A DNA stretch of 11,813 nt from Clostridiales bacterium (GTDB taxonomy: Bacteria; Bacillota; Clostridia; Peptostreptococcales; Anaerovoracaceae). Location: assembly GCA_009778415.1 (NCBI GenBank), contig WRJV01000287.1, positions 1 to 11,813 of the forward strand. The letters are read 5' to 3'. The position numbers and the translations under genes are program-made. The notes under the pieces are model-generated. The model searched no databases and had not been told where the DNA came from. It was given only the letters and a program-made list of their open reading frames with translations. Positions 1 to 6,526 of the stretch are shown one piece after another (within the stretch, counting starts at the first letter, position 1; every line of letters begins with the position of its first letter).

Positions 1-11
1 ATACTATTTGC

Positions 12-995
12 TTACTTCAATTCGATAACGACCCTCCTGTAGGGCTCTTCACCTTCGCTTCTTGTCGTTACTTTCGGGTTGCCCTGAAGCTTGGCGTGGA
101 TAACCTTCCTTTCATACGGGTTCATCGGCTCGAGCCTGACGCTCCGTTTTGTACGAACGACTTTCCCCGCAAGCCTGTCGGCAAGCTGCTCAAGCGTTTT
201 TTCGCGCTTGCTCCTGTAGTTTTCGGCGTCAACCACCACCCTGATGTACTTTTCCTTGTCCTTGTTGGCGACAAGGCTTGCAAGGTACTGGATGGAATCC
301 AGCGTCTGCCCCCTCTTTCCGATAATCGTTCCGGAATCCTTTCCGCCTATGTCAATGTAAACGCACTCGTCGTTCATCATCGCCTCTACGTTCATCTCAA
401 GCCCCATCTTTTCAGCTATGTCAACTATAAAAATCAGTGCTGGGTGGTCATCAGTCTTAACAAGGTCTTTCGGCCTCTCTGTTTCGATTTTGCCATACGT
501 CTTCGGTTGTTTCTTCGCTTCCTGCTTATCCTGCTGCTGCTCTGCCTTCTCGCTGCTCCTTTCCTGCTTCACCGCAGTCTGCCTGTCCGGCTTGCCTGCA
601 TGCTGCTTTTCGTGCCTTGCTGCTTGCCTCTCTTGCCTCTCCTGCCTCTCCTGCCTCTCTGGTCTCTCTGGTCTTTCTTGCCTTTCTTGCCTCTCCGGTC
701 TTGCTGCCTGCCTCTCTTGCCTTTCAGGCTTTACCGCCTGTTTTTCTTTTTTTTGCTCTGTGGCTTCCTTTTTTGCAGCTTCCTTCGGCGCTTTTTCTTT
801 ATCTTCTCTTTTTTCAGGCTCTGCTTTTTTCTTTTCAACCCTTACCTTCGCAAGTTTTGAACGCAACCCTAAAAACCCCTTAGAAGATTCTTCAAGGACA
901 ATTACGTCGACTTCGTCTATCGTCAGCTTTAAGTCAATTAGAGCCAGCCTGACGGCGTCATCGACGTCCTTTCCCCATTTTTCTGAAAAATCCAT
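12..995 (-). CDS. jag: Jag/KhpB-type RNA-binding protein (Jag_N, KH and R3H domains)
   Basis: Cytoplasmic single-stranded-nucleic-acid-binding protein; the family (Jag/KhpB/EloR) is linked to cell elongation and post-transcriptional control in Firmicutes. Reading 327 residues from the chosen start: Jag_N domain at 1-53 (SSKGFLGLRSKLAKVRV is typical), a very long charged linker at about 54-175 rich in ERQ, KH domain at about 180-257 with the GxxG loop as GKRG (226-229), and R3H domain at about 262-325 with R296-x3-H300 in NPYERKVIH. I chose the ATG at 995 because GGAGGG lies 12 bases upstream (1008-1013) and family members begin exactly at this domain. An ATG at 1049 would add 18 basic residues, overlap yidC by 23 bases and has a poor ribosome binding site. 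Last gene of the rpmH operon in view. The 11 bases beyond its stop are too few to show the expected neighbour (mnmE in many relatives). Confidence 0.93.
   Translation of the reverse strand: MDFSEKWGKDVDDAVRLALIDLKLTIDEVDVIVLEESSKGFLGLRSKLAKVRVEKKKAEPEKREDKEKAPKEAAKKEATEQKKEKQAVKPERQERQAARPERQERQERPERPERQERQERQERQAARHEKQHAGKPDRQTAVKQERSSEKAEQQQDKQEAKKQPKTYGKIETERPKDLVKTDDHPALIFIVDIAEKMGLEMNVEAMMNDECVYIDIGGKDSGTIIGKRGQTLDSIQYLASLVANKDKEKYIRVVVDAENYRSKREKTLEQLADRLAGKVVRTKRSVRLEPMNPYERKVIHAKLQGNPKVTTRSEGEEPYRRVVIELK
624..725 (-). repeat. Tandem low-complexity repeat coding ERQ/ERP in Jag linker
   Basis: On the plus strand this stretch is a run of imperfect 9-base units of the type CTTGCCTCT or CTGGTCTCT. 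On the coding strand it reads as repeated Glu-Arg-Gln or Glu-Arg-Pro, with a recurring QAARPERQ / QAARHEKQ element. Units differ by one or two bases, mostly at synonymous positions. It lies wholly in the disordered linker between Jag_N and KH, so unit gain or loss in multiples of three keeps the frame. Confidence 0.75.
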
Positions 996-1026
996 TTCTG
1001 TTTTTTTCCCTCCGATTTTCCTTACG

Positions 1027-1755
1027 CTACTTCTTCCTTTTTTTCTCATTTTCTTCTCTTAGCTTTTTCCTGACTTTATTTAAGTGGACGTTGAACAGTA
1101 TCTGCACTGCCTGGCCAAAAAACCAGTAAATCGTCAAGCCCGCAGGGAACGTGCGGCCCATCACAAGTATCATTATAGGGAAAAAATACTTCATTATCTT
1201 CATCATCGGCCCCATCGCTGCGTTGGAGTCGGTCATGCCGCTCTGCTGCGACTGGGATTGGGTAAACGAAATAAAAGTCGTCAACCCGGCAGCGACAGGC
1301 AGTATCCACGGGTCGGGCTGGCTCAAATCCATGATCCACAAAAAGGCCTCATGGGTTGCCAGCAGCATGTTGTCCCCGGTTAGGTACCCCATAGGGTTTC
1401 GGAGGAGGGCAAAAAGCCCAAAAATTATGGGCATCTGGAGCAGCGCCGGCAAACATCCCCCCATCGGGTTGAACTTTTCCGTCTTGTAAAGCTCCATTGT
1501 TTTCGCGTTTAGCGTCTCCTTGTCGTCTGCGTACTTTACCTGAAGCTCTTTGAGCTTTGGCTGCATTTCCGACATTCTGACAGTGGATTTTATCTGCTTC
1601 GCATACAATGGGTACAGGCACAGCTTGACTATCAGAGTGAAAGCAAGCAGCGTAACGCCGTAATTTTGGATGAATTCATACAAATAAGCAAGCAGCACCC
1701 CAAGCGGCTTAGCTATAAAACCAACAAATTTGTAAAATCCGCCACTGTTGTTCAT
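1027..1755 (-). CDS. yidC: YidC/Oxa1/SpoIIIJ family membrane protein insertase
   Basis: Inserts membrane proteins alone or with SecYEG. The 242-residue length fits the short Gram-positive form lacking the large periplasmic domain of proteobacterial YidC. Visible features are a first hydrophobic stretch (about 12-50), a charged cytoplasmic hairpin (about 52-95), then further membrane segments near 102-120, 150-165, 190-205 and 207-225, ending in a basic tail KVRKKLREENEKKRKK. FNPMGGCLPALLQMPI (95-110) is the family's most conserved block. The positive residue of the hydrophilic groove is Lys44 (FTLIVKLCLYPL), where E. coli and B. subtilis have Arg. No lipobox signal peptide is seen. I chose the ATG at 1755, with GGAGGG 5 bases upstream (1761-1766); an adjacent TTG at 1758 would be only 2 bases away. 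It follows yidD by 13 bases. Confidence 0.95.
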   Translation of the reverse strand: MNNSGGFYKFVGFIAKPLGVLLAYLYEFIQNYGVTLLAFTLIVKLCLYPLYAKQIKSTVRMSEMQPKLKELQVKYADDKETLNAKTMELYKTEKFNPMGGCLPALLQMPIIFGLFALLRNPMGYLTGDNMLLATHEAFLWIMDLSQPDPWILPVAAGLTTFISFTQSQSQQSGMTDSNAAMGPMMKIMKYFFPIMILVMGRTFPAGLTIYWFFGQAVQILFNVHLNKVRKKLREENEKKRKK

Positions 1756-1768
1756 CAAGTCCCTCCAT

Positions 1769-1978
1769 TTATTTCAAAGGGTCGTACCCCCCCGGATGAA
1801 AAGGGTGACATTTCAAAATTCTTTTTATCCCTAGGAAGCTCCCTTTCGCAACCCCGTATTTTTCCAGAGCTTGGATAAAATACGCGGAGCATGTGGGGTA
1901 AAAACGGCATGTTGGCGGAAAAATCGGGGAAATGAACCTTTGATATCCTTTGATTGCCAATATCATAATTCTCTTCAA
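1769..1978 (-). CDS. yidD: Membrane protein insertion efficiency factor YidD
   Basis: Small (69 residues) membrane-associated protein of the YidD/DUF37 family, which helps YidC-dependent insertion; it is nearly always encoded between rnpA and yidC, as here. Diagnostic motifs are YQRFISP (12-18), CRFYPTCS (24-31) and CHPFHPGGYDP (57-67). The N-terminal hydrophobic and basic stretch is consistent with an amphipathic membrane anchor. The start codon is TTG: it overlaps the rnpA stop as TTGA (4 bases), and GAGGGG lies about 5 bases upstream inside the last rnpA codons. The next in-frame ATG (codon 5) has no good ribosome binding site. This overlap suggests translational coupling with rnpA. Confidence 0.93.
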   Translation of the reverse strand: MKRIMILAIKGYQRFISPIFPPTCRFYPTCSAYFIQALEKYGVAKGSFLGIKRILKCHPFHPGGYDPLK

Positions 1979-2334
1979 ACCGAACCCCTCTTTAAGCTTT
2001 TGCCAACTGCACCTGCTCTTTTTGCCGCAGTTTCCATGGATTTTTTCACATCAACGCACTTTAGCCCATATATAGTCTTTCGTGCGATGAAAACAATGTC
2101 GTACCCTTCGGCAAGGCTGTCCTTTATGCTTCTGTAGCTTTCCTTCATAAGCCTTCTGGCTCTGTTTCTAGCTACGCTGTTCCCAATCTTCTTGCTTGCC
2201 AAAAAAGCAACCCTGTTGTATGGGAGGTTGTTCTTTCTAACAAACAAGACTACGTACTTTTCCCCTACGGATTTGCCTTTCCCATATATAAGCGAAAAAT
2301 CGCTTTTTCTCCGCAAAACCGTTTTCTTTAGCAT
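1975..2334 (-). CDS. rnpA: Ribonuclease P protein component
   Basis: Protein subunit (119 residues, the usual length) that binds the RnpB RNA and helps mature tRNA 5' ends. The conserved RNR signature is present as NSVARNRARRLMKESYR (52-68), preceded by the typical ASKKIGNSV. N-terminal residues KKTVLRRKSDFSLIYGKGKSV match the family's opening strand region. The ATG has GAGGAG immediately upstream (2337-2342) with only 2 bases of spacing, shorter than usual, but no alternative start is in reach. Second gene of the operon, 51 bases after rpmH; its stop overlaps the yidD start. Confidence 0.96.
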   Translation of the reverse strand: MLKKTVLRRKSDFSLIYGKGKSVGEKYVVLFVRKNNLPYNRVAFLASKKIGNSVARNRARRLMKESYRSIKDSLAEGYDIVFIARKTIYGLKCVDVKKSMETAAKRAGAVGKSLKRGSV

Positions 2335-2385
2335 ATCTCCTCAAATAAAGCCGTTATCAAACAAAAAGACCACTTTCTGCGGCCT

Positions 2386-2520
2386 CTATGCTGTCAAAAC
2401 TTTCCTTCCTTTCAATCTTCTTCTTTTCAAGACGTTCCTGCCGTTTTTTGTGCCCATCCTTTTCCTGAAGCCGTGTTCTTTTTTCCTTTGTCTTGTCTTT
2501 GGTTGATAAGTCTGTTTCAA
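2386..2520 (-). CDS. rpmH: 50S ribosomal protein L34 (TTG start)
   Basis: The small, very basic ribosomal protein L34, 44 residues. It starts LKQTYQPKTRQRKKEHGF (first residue read as Met), continues RKRMGTKNGRNVLKRRR and ends LKGRKVLTA, aligning without gaps to the usual 44-residue bacterial L34. The start codon is TTG (2518-2520): no in-frame ATG exists at the N-terminus, and AGGAGG lies 8 bases upstream. The stop is TAG at 2386-2388. First gene of the leftward operon, with a roughly 60-base leader from a consensus promoter. The gene has a non-ATG start and is short, so automatic callers may miss it. Confidence 0.95.
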   Translation of the reverse strand: MKQTYQPKTRQRKKEHGFRKRMGTKNGRNVLKRRRLKGRKVLTA

Positions 2521-2586
2521 TTCAATCACCTCCTGACACAAACTCAACTAATAATCTCAATTTCAATTATTTTAACGTGCCATATA

Positions 2587-2615
2587 ATTATACAGTTGAT
2601 AAAATGCCCTGTCAA
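2587..2615 (-). promoter_or_regulatory. Consensus sigma-A promoter of the rpmH-rnpA-yidD-yidC-jag operon
   Basis: On the minus strand TTGACA (2610-2615), 17-base spacer, TATAAT (2587-2592): both hexamers match consensus perfectly. Expected transcription start is near 2580, giving a leader of about 60 bases before the TTG of rpmH. A degenerate DnaA box, TTATCAACT (2594-2602, two mismatches), lies in the spacer, so DnaA could influence this promoter; that part is inference. Confidence 0.9.
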
Positions 2616-2680
2616 TATTTTTGTCCCTTTTTGGGGGAGATAAAAGAATTTATTAGCAAATAATTGAAGAAAAGCTATTT

Positions 2681-2689
2681 TGTTGATAA
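2681..2689 (-). promoter_or_regulatory. DnaA box, one mismatch
   Basis: The minus strand reads TTATCAACA, differing from TTATCCACA at position 6. It is the leftmost good box of the upstream cluster, 45 bases from the head-to-head pair. Confidence 0.55.
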
Positions 2690-2733
2690 ATATTATCTAT
2701 ATCTTGTTGCTCAAACGGTGCTTTTGCACTTTT

Positions 2734-2754
2734 TTACCCACAGGTTGTGGATAA
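2734..2754. promoter_or_regulatory. Head-to-head DnaA box pair
   Basis: TTACCCACA on the plus strand (2734-2742, one mismatch), then GGT, then TGTGGATAA (2746-2754), which is a perfect TTATCCACA on the minus strand. Together they form a nearly symmetric dyad with a 3-base centre. The right half overlaps the -35 region of a candidate dnaA promoter, which fits DnaA autoregulation. Confidence 0.8.
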
Positions 2755-2777
2755 ATTTATTTTCTAGTTTTTATAAT
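2748..2777 (+). promoter_or_regulatory. Candidate dnaA promoter overlapping a DnaA box
   Basis: TATAAT at 2772-2777 is a perfect -10. With an 18-base spacer the -35 is TGGATA (2748-2753, 4 of 6), embedded in the perfect DnaA box 2746-2754. The start would be near 2784, giving a leader of about 70 bases. A competing choice is TTGCTT-17-TATGAT (2784-2812). Either arrangement would place DnaA binding on the promoter. Confidence 0.45.
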
Positions 2778-2788
2778 TAATGCTTGCT

Positions 2789-2797
2789 TGTGGATAA
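2789..2797 (-). promoter_or_regulatory. Perfect DnaA box
   Basis: TGTGGATAA on the plus strand, so TTATCCACA on the minus strand, 56 bases upstream of the dnaA start. It lies just downstream of one candidate dnaA transcription start and inside the spacer of another (TTGCTT 2784-2789, TATGAT 2807-2812). Confidence 0.85.
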
Positions 2798-2852
2798 CTT
2801 TTTTTGTATGATATTTCTACAGTCTTTTTTATTAACAGCAGAGGAGCCAAAA

Positions 2853-4187
2853 ATGGACGATATTAACAAAAATTGGGAAAGAACACTGGAGATACTTGAA
2901 CCCGAATTGCCTGACGTAAGTTTCAGGACATGGTTTTTGCCGCTTAAATTTCTCAGAGTTGACGAAAAGAAAAACTGCGTCTTTCTAGATCCCGGAAGCG
3001 AAATGCATCAATCCATTCTCACGAACAGGTATCTCTCCATGCTTGAAGGGTCTCTAAAAATAGCGTTCGGAAAGAACTACAATGTTATGTTTGAATTTTC
3101 TGAAGACAATCAGAAGAATTCGGACTACAGCATATTTGGAAAAGACTTCACCGACGAATTTTATTTCAACCCAAGGTACAATTTTAGCACGTTCGTAGTG
3201 GGGAACAACAACAAGTACGCCCATGCCGCTGCCGTTGCCGTCGCAGAAGCCCCTTCGGAAGCCTACAACCCCCTTTTCATCTATGGGGGGTCTGGCCTTG
3301 GGAAAACGCACCTCATGCACGCGATCGGCCACTACATACTTCAAAACGCCCCTTCCCTTAAAGTACTGTACGTATCCTCGGAGATGTTTACCAACGAGTT
3401 GATCAAAGCCCTCGGTGAACACAAAATGGTCGATTTTAAAAACAAGTACAGGAAGTTGGATGTATTGCTTATCGACGATATACAATTTTTTGAAGGAAAG
3501 GAATCCACCCAAGAAGAGTTTTTCCACACTTTCAACACCCTTTACGAACTAAACAAACAGATAATAATTTCCAGCGACAGGGCGCCGAGCAAATTGGGCA
3601 ACATTGAAGAAAGGCTTCGCTCCCGCTTTCAGTGGAACTTAATTGCAGACATCAGCCCCCCGGACTATGAAACGAGGGTCGCCATACTTAGGAAAAAAGC
3701 AGATGTCGAGAACATCGACGTGAGCGAAGACCTGCTGTCAGTGATAGAGCTCATCGCAGAAAAAATAAAGTACAACATAAGGGAACTTGAAGGGGCATTC
3801 AATTCTGTTTATTCTTTCTCAAATATTTTTAATGAAAAAATAGACGTAAGGCTCGCAAAAACTGTATTGAAAGACTTGCTTTCTGCATCCGATTCCCGAA
3901 TCACTCCGGAATCCATCAAAAGATGCGTATGCAAGCATTTCAATATAAAACTTCCAGACATAGAATCCCCAAAAAGGACAAAAAACCTTGCTTACCCAAG
4001 GCAAGTTGCAATGTACCTCTGCAGGGAAATGACTGACTGCTCATTTCCAAAAATAGGCGAATACTTCGGCGGAAGGGACCATACAACGGTTCTTCACGCC
4101 TGCGACAAAATATCAAAAGAAATAAAGGTGAACGACTCGCTCAAAAACATTATAAACACCCTTATTAAAGAACTTACTTCAATTTGA
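2853..4187 (+). CDS. dnaA: Chromosomal replication initiator protein DnaA
   Basis: AAA+ ATPase that binds DnaA boxes, opens the origin and loads the helicase. The product is 444 residues. Domain I is at 1-80 (WERTLEILEPELPDVSFRTWF), followed by a short linker domain II (about 80-106). Domain III AAA+ has Walker A GGSGLGKT (145-152), Walker B LLIDD (205-209), box VII ERLRSRF (253-259, arginine finger) and sensor II NIRELEGAFN (308-317). Domain IV carries the DNA-binding signature GGRDHTTVLHA (406-416). I chose the ATG at 2853 because GAGGAG lies 6 bases upstream (2841-2846) and the family begins at this tryptophan-containing segment; an upstream TTG at 2784 would add an unrelated 23-residue leader. 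First gene of the rightward replication operon. Confidence 0.98.
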   Translation: MDDINKNWERTLEILEPELPDVSFRTWFLPLKFLRVDEKKNCVFLDPGSEMHQSILTNRYLSMLEGSLKIAFGKNYNVMFEFSEDNQKNSDYSIFGKDFTDEFYFNPRYNFSTFVVGNNNKYAHAAAVAVAEAPSEAYNPLFIYGGSGLGKTHLMHAIGHYILQNAPSLKVLYVSSEMFTNELIKALGEHKMVDFKNKYRKLDVLLIDDIQFFEGKESTQEEFFHTFNTLYELNKQIIISSDRAPSKLGNIEERLRSRFQWNLIADISPPDYETRVAILRKKADVENIDVSEDLLSVIELIAEKIKYNIRELEGAFNSVYSFSNIFNEKIDVRLAKTVLKDLLSASDSRITPESIKRCVCKHFNIKLPDIESPKRTKNLAYPRQVAMYLCREMTDCSFPKIGEYFGGRDHTTVLHACDKISKEIKVNDSLKNIINTLIKELTSI

Positions 4188-4193
4188 CCTTTT

Positions 4194-4293
4194 TTACTAA
4201 CAATTTATTAACAGCTTTCATTCAAAAAATTGATTGGCATATTAACAAAAAAAGGGCTTTTCAACAAATCCACAGCCCCTACTACTATTACTA
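4194..4293 (+). other. oriC: Origin region part 2: basal unwinding element with DnaA-trios (dnaA-dnaN intergenic)
   Basis: Read on the plus strand: degenerate DnaA boxes TTACTAACA (4194-4202), TTATTAACA (4205-4213), ATATTAACA (4239-4247), TTTTCAACA (4258-4266) and AAATCCACA (4266-4274); then GCCC (4275-4278); then CTA CTA CTA TTA CTA (4279-4293), whose complement read 3'-5' is GAT GAT GAT AAT GAT. Box, GC cluster, then repeated 3'-GAT-5' is the published B. subtilis DnaA-trio architecture, where DnaA on the boxes extends along one strand to melt the origin. An AT-rich stretch (4297-4317) follows. The boxes are weak individually (mostly two mismatches); the call rests on order, orientation and spacing. 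Confidence 0.75.
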
Positions 4294-4321
4294 CAGTATG
4301 TTAATTAAAAATAAAAAGCCC
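4254..4321 (+). repeat. Inverted repeat enclosing the DnaA-trio element, next to the dnaN ribosome binding site
   Basis: GGGCTTTT (4254-4261) is the exact reverse complement of AAAAGCCC (4314-4321), 52 bases apart. The right arm directly abuts the dnaN ribosome binding site GGAGGG (4322-4327). The left arm can instead pair over 5 bases (GGGCT, 4254-4258) with AGCCC (4274-4278), so two alternative foldings of the dnaN leader exist. No T-run follows either, so it is not a normal terminator. Confidence 0.4.
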
Positions 4322-4332
4322 GGAGGGAAAAA

Positions 4333-5442
4333 ATGAAATTCACATGCAGACAGCAATCATTATCGAAAGCCTTGAATACAGTTTCAAAAGCTGTTACGTC
4401 GAGGACGACAATCCCAATACTTAAAGGCATACTGCTCAGCGCCACAAAAGACGGCAGTTTGGTTCTTACCGCCTCAGACCTTGACATTTCAATAGAAAAG
4501 ACGCTTGTTGGGGTAGATGTCGAAGAAGAAGGCCAGGCAGTTGTGCAAGCCAAGCTTTTCACCGAAATAGTAAGGAAGCTCCCGGAAGGGGACGTGCTTA
4601 TCGAACAAAAAGAAGACAACAGCATACTGATAAAGGCTTCTATTTCAGAATTTACCATAGCTGGGCTTCCAGCTGAGGAATTTCCAGAACCTGGCGAAAT
4701 TGTAGAAGAAGAGCAAATCGTCCTAGAAAAAGAATTGTTTCAAGAAATGATAAGAAAAACGTCTTTTTCTGCGAGCATAGACGAATCAAAGGGTGTGCTT
4801 GTCGGAGTTCTCATTGAACTTACCGAAAAAAACACGAGCATGGTCGCCCTTGACGGCTTCAGAATGGCTGTCGTAAGGGAGGAAATGAAAAACGCAAAAA
4901 GCGAAAAGCTGATAATTTCTGCCAAGATACTCAACGACATCAACAAGATATTGTCAGACGTCGAAGAAGAAGCAGCGGTGACGATAGGAATAAGCAAAAA
5001 AAAGGCTGCATTGTCCATGAAAAACCTGAAAGTGTCGCTTCGGCTGCTGGAAGGCGAGTTCATAAAGTACAAAGAGGTTTTGCCAAGGGAAAGCAAGTGC
5101 AGGCTTGTAGTGAACAAAATGCTCTTTCACGAGAGCATGGAAAGGGCAGCGCTTTTGTCAAGAGAAGGTAAAAACAACCTTGTCAAATTGATAGTTTATG
5201 AAAATTTGCTCACTATAACATCCAGGTCAGAGGAAGGAAACGTCAAAGAGGAAGTGGCTGTTGAAAAAGACGGGATAAACCTTGAAATAGGGTTCAATTC
5301 AAAGTACGTAATTGACATTTTAAAGGCAATTGATGAAGAAACGATAGCAATAGAGCTGGTTTCTTCCGTCAAACCCTGCGTAATCAAACCTGTTTCAGGA
5401 GCAAGATTTGAATACCTAGTGCTTCCTGTTAGGATTTACTGA
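4333..5442 (+). CDS. dnaN: DNA polymerase III beta subunit (sliding clamp)
   Basis: Ring-shaped clamp that tethers the replicative polymerase to DNA and is a hub for repair and replication proteins. The 369 residues are the usual length for three clamp repeats. Typical landmarks are the N-terminal MKFTCRQQSLSKALNTVSKAV followed by SRTTIPILKGILL, ASDLDISIE near residue 50, a central LDGFRMAVV, RLLEGEFIKYKEVLP around 235-250, and a C-terminal LPVRIY matching the family's usual P-V-R ending. GGAGGG lies 5 bases before the ATG. The stop is 9 bases from recF. The sequence is A-rich with heavy Lys/Glu codon use like recF, unlike the GC-rich redox genes downstream. Confidence 0.98.
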   Translation: MKFTCRQQSLSKALNTVSKAVTSRTTIPILKGILLSATKDGSLVLTASDLDISIEKTLVGVDVEEEGQAVVQAKLFTEIVRKLPEGDVLIEQKEDNSILIKASISEFTIAGLPAEEFPEPGEIVEEEQIVLEKELFQEMIRKTSFSASIDESKGVLVGVLIELTEKNTSMVALDGFRMAVVREEMKNAKSEKLIISAKILNDINKILSDVEEEAAVTIGISKKKAALSMKNLKVSLRLLEGEFIKYKEVLPRESKCRLVVNKMLFHESMERAALLSREGKNNLVKLIVYENLLTITSRSEEGNVKEEVAVEKDGINLEIGFNSKYVIDILKAIDEETIAIELVSSVKPCVIKPVSGARFEYLVLPVRIY

Positions 5443-5451
5443 TTTATTAAG

Positions 5452-6525
5452 ATGCACATAAAAAAATTAGAGATTAAGAATTTTAGAAATTACAAAGAAG
5501 AAAACATTGAATTTCATGAAAACCTTAATTTGTTTATAGGCGGCAACGCGCAAGGGAAAACAAATATACTGGAAAGCGTCTACTTAACGTCTTTCGGCCG
5601 TTCTTTTCGCACGGGCAAGGACAATGAAATGATAATGTTTGGTGAAAGCTTTTGTAAATCAAAGGTATTAGCTGTACGTGAAAATGAAGAAATATCAGTA
5701 GAAATAGCGATTGGCGAAAAAGAAAAAGGCGCAAAAATCAACAACGTCAAGGTTAATAAATCAGCCGACCTTCTCGAAAATATTTTTATAGTTGTTTTTT
5801 CGCCTGAAGATATGAAAATAGTCCAAGGAGAACCGGAAAAAAGAAGAAAGTTCATGGACATGGAGCTTTGTCAGATAAAACCGTCTTACTACTTGGACCT
5901 TTCTTCTTACAGGAGAGTCCTGACGCAAAGAAATTCGCTATTAAAAGAGAGAAATGCACAGCCAAGCGACTTTGAAGTGTGGGATGAAAAACTTGTCGAA
6001 TACGGAAAAAAAGTAATTGATAAAAGGAAAAAATTCATAGAAAAAATAAATATCATTAGTGGAAAAATACACAATGAAGTAACAAACGGAAAAGAAAAGC
6101 TCGAAGTCTTGTATGACTGCTCAATATCACCAGACAGTTTTTTTTCTGCATTGAAAGAAAGCCTGAAAAAAGACATTTTCAGAGGCAGCACAGAAATAGG
6201 CCCTCACAGGGACGATCTAGAAATACGCGCCAACGGCATGAACATGCGGAAGTTCGGCTCACAAGGCCAGCAAAGGACTGCCGCATTGTCATTAAAGCTT
6301 GCCGAAATAGTCATAATTGAAGAGGAAACAGGAGAAAAGCCAGTTCTTCTTCTCGACGACGTGTTGTCCGAGCTCGACGCCGAAAGGCAAAATTTCCTGA
6401 TAAAATCACTGAAAGACGTGCAAGTATTCATAACGGCTGCCGAAATAAGTAGCAGTGTTGTGGAAAAGCTTCCAGATGGATATACGTTTTATGTGGAAAA
6501 TGGAAACGTTAAAAGGAGGGTTTAA
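5452..6525 (+). CDS. recF: DNA replication and repair protein RecF
   Basis: SMC/ABC-like ATPase that helps load RecA at gaps and stalled forks. In 357 residues (normal length): LEIKNFRNYKE at the N-terminus, Walker A GNAQGKTN (31-38), EIGPHRDDLE (248-257), ABC signature FGSQGQQRTAALSLKLAE (268-285) and Walker B VLLLDDVLSELD (298-309). The ATG at 5452 is 9 bases after the dnaN stop and has no clear ribosome binding site nearby (the closest AGGA is 17 bases away), so translation is probably coupled to dnaN. The S4-domain gene yaaA, commonly between dnaN and recF in Firmicutes, is missing. The last codons AAA AGG AGG GTT form the ribosome binding site of the next gene. Confidence 0.97.
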   Translation: MHIKKLEIKNFRNYKEENIEFHENLNLFIGGNAQGKTNILESVYLTSFGRSFRTGKDNEMIMFGESFCKSKVLAVRENEEISVEIAIGEKEKGAKINNVKVNKSADLLENIFIVVFSPEDMKIVQGEPEKRRKFMDMELCQIKPSYYLDLSSYRRVLTQRNSLLKERNAQPSDFEVWDEKLVEYGKKVIDKRKKFIEKINIISGKIHNEVTNGKEKLEVLYDCSISPDSFFSALKESLKKDIFRGSTEIGPHRDDLEIRANGMNMRKFGSQGQQRTAALSLKLAEIVIIEEETGEKPVLLLDDVLSELDAERQNFLIKSLKDVQVFITAAEISSSVVEKLPDGYTFYVENGNVKRRV

Positions 6526-6526
6526 A

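Larger units (their letters stand above)
2521..2852. other. oriC: Origin region part 1 (rpmH-dnaA intergenic, DnaA box cluster)
   Basis: This AT-rich 332-base stretch holds no gene. It contains the leftward rpmH promoter, two perfect TTATCCACA boxes on the minus strand (2746-2754, 2789-2797), one box with a single mismatch on each strand (2734-2742 plus, TTACCCACA; 2681-2689 minus, TTATCAACA), a weaker one at 2594-2602, and TTATTAACA at 2829-2837. The divergent gene pair rpmH/dnaA around DnaA boxes is the classical Firmicute oriC layout. AT runs at 2641-2720 could help unwinding, although the better unwinding candidate is downstream of dnaA. Confidence 0.88.

Noticed and set aside
96..1062. 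Long plus-strand open frames opposite jag (254 and 214 codons)
   Set aside because: Leu/Ser/Cys-rich products are the antisense of the Jag repeat linker; there is no domain logic, and Jag on the other strand is well supported.
2717..2735. Small hairpin GTGC-TTTT-GCAC followed by six T
   Set aside because: The stem is only 4-5 pairs and no plus-strand transcript upstream needs terminating; more likely chance in an AT-rich region.
2784..2852. Longer DnaA with a 23-residue leader from a TTG at 2784
   Set aside because: The leader is unlike any DnaA N-terminus and runs through a DnaA box; the ATG at 2853 has GAGGAG at ideal spacing.
6458..6486. Internal promoter TTGTGG-17-TATACG inside recF
   Set aside because: Only 3 of 6 and 4 of 6 matches; too weak to call as a feature, though it matters for deciding operon membership of the redox genes.
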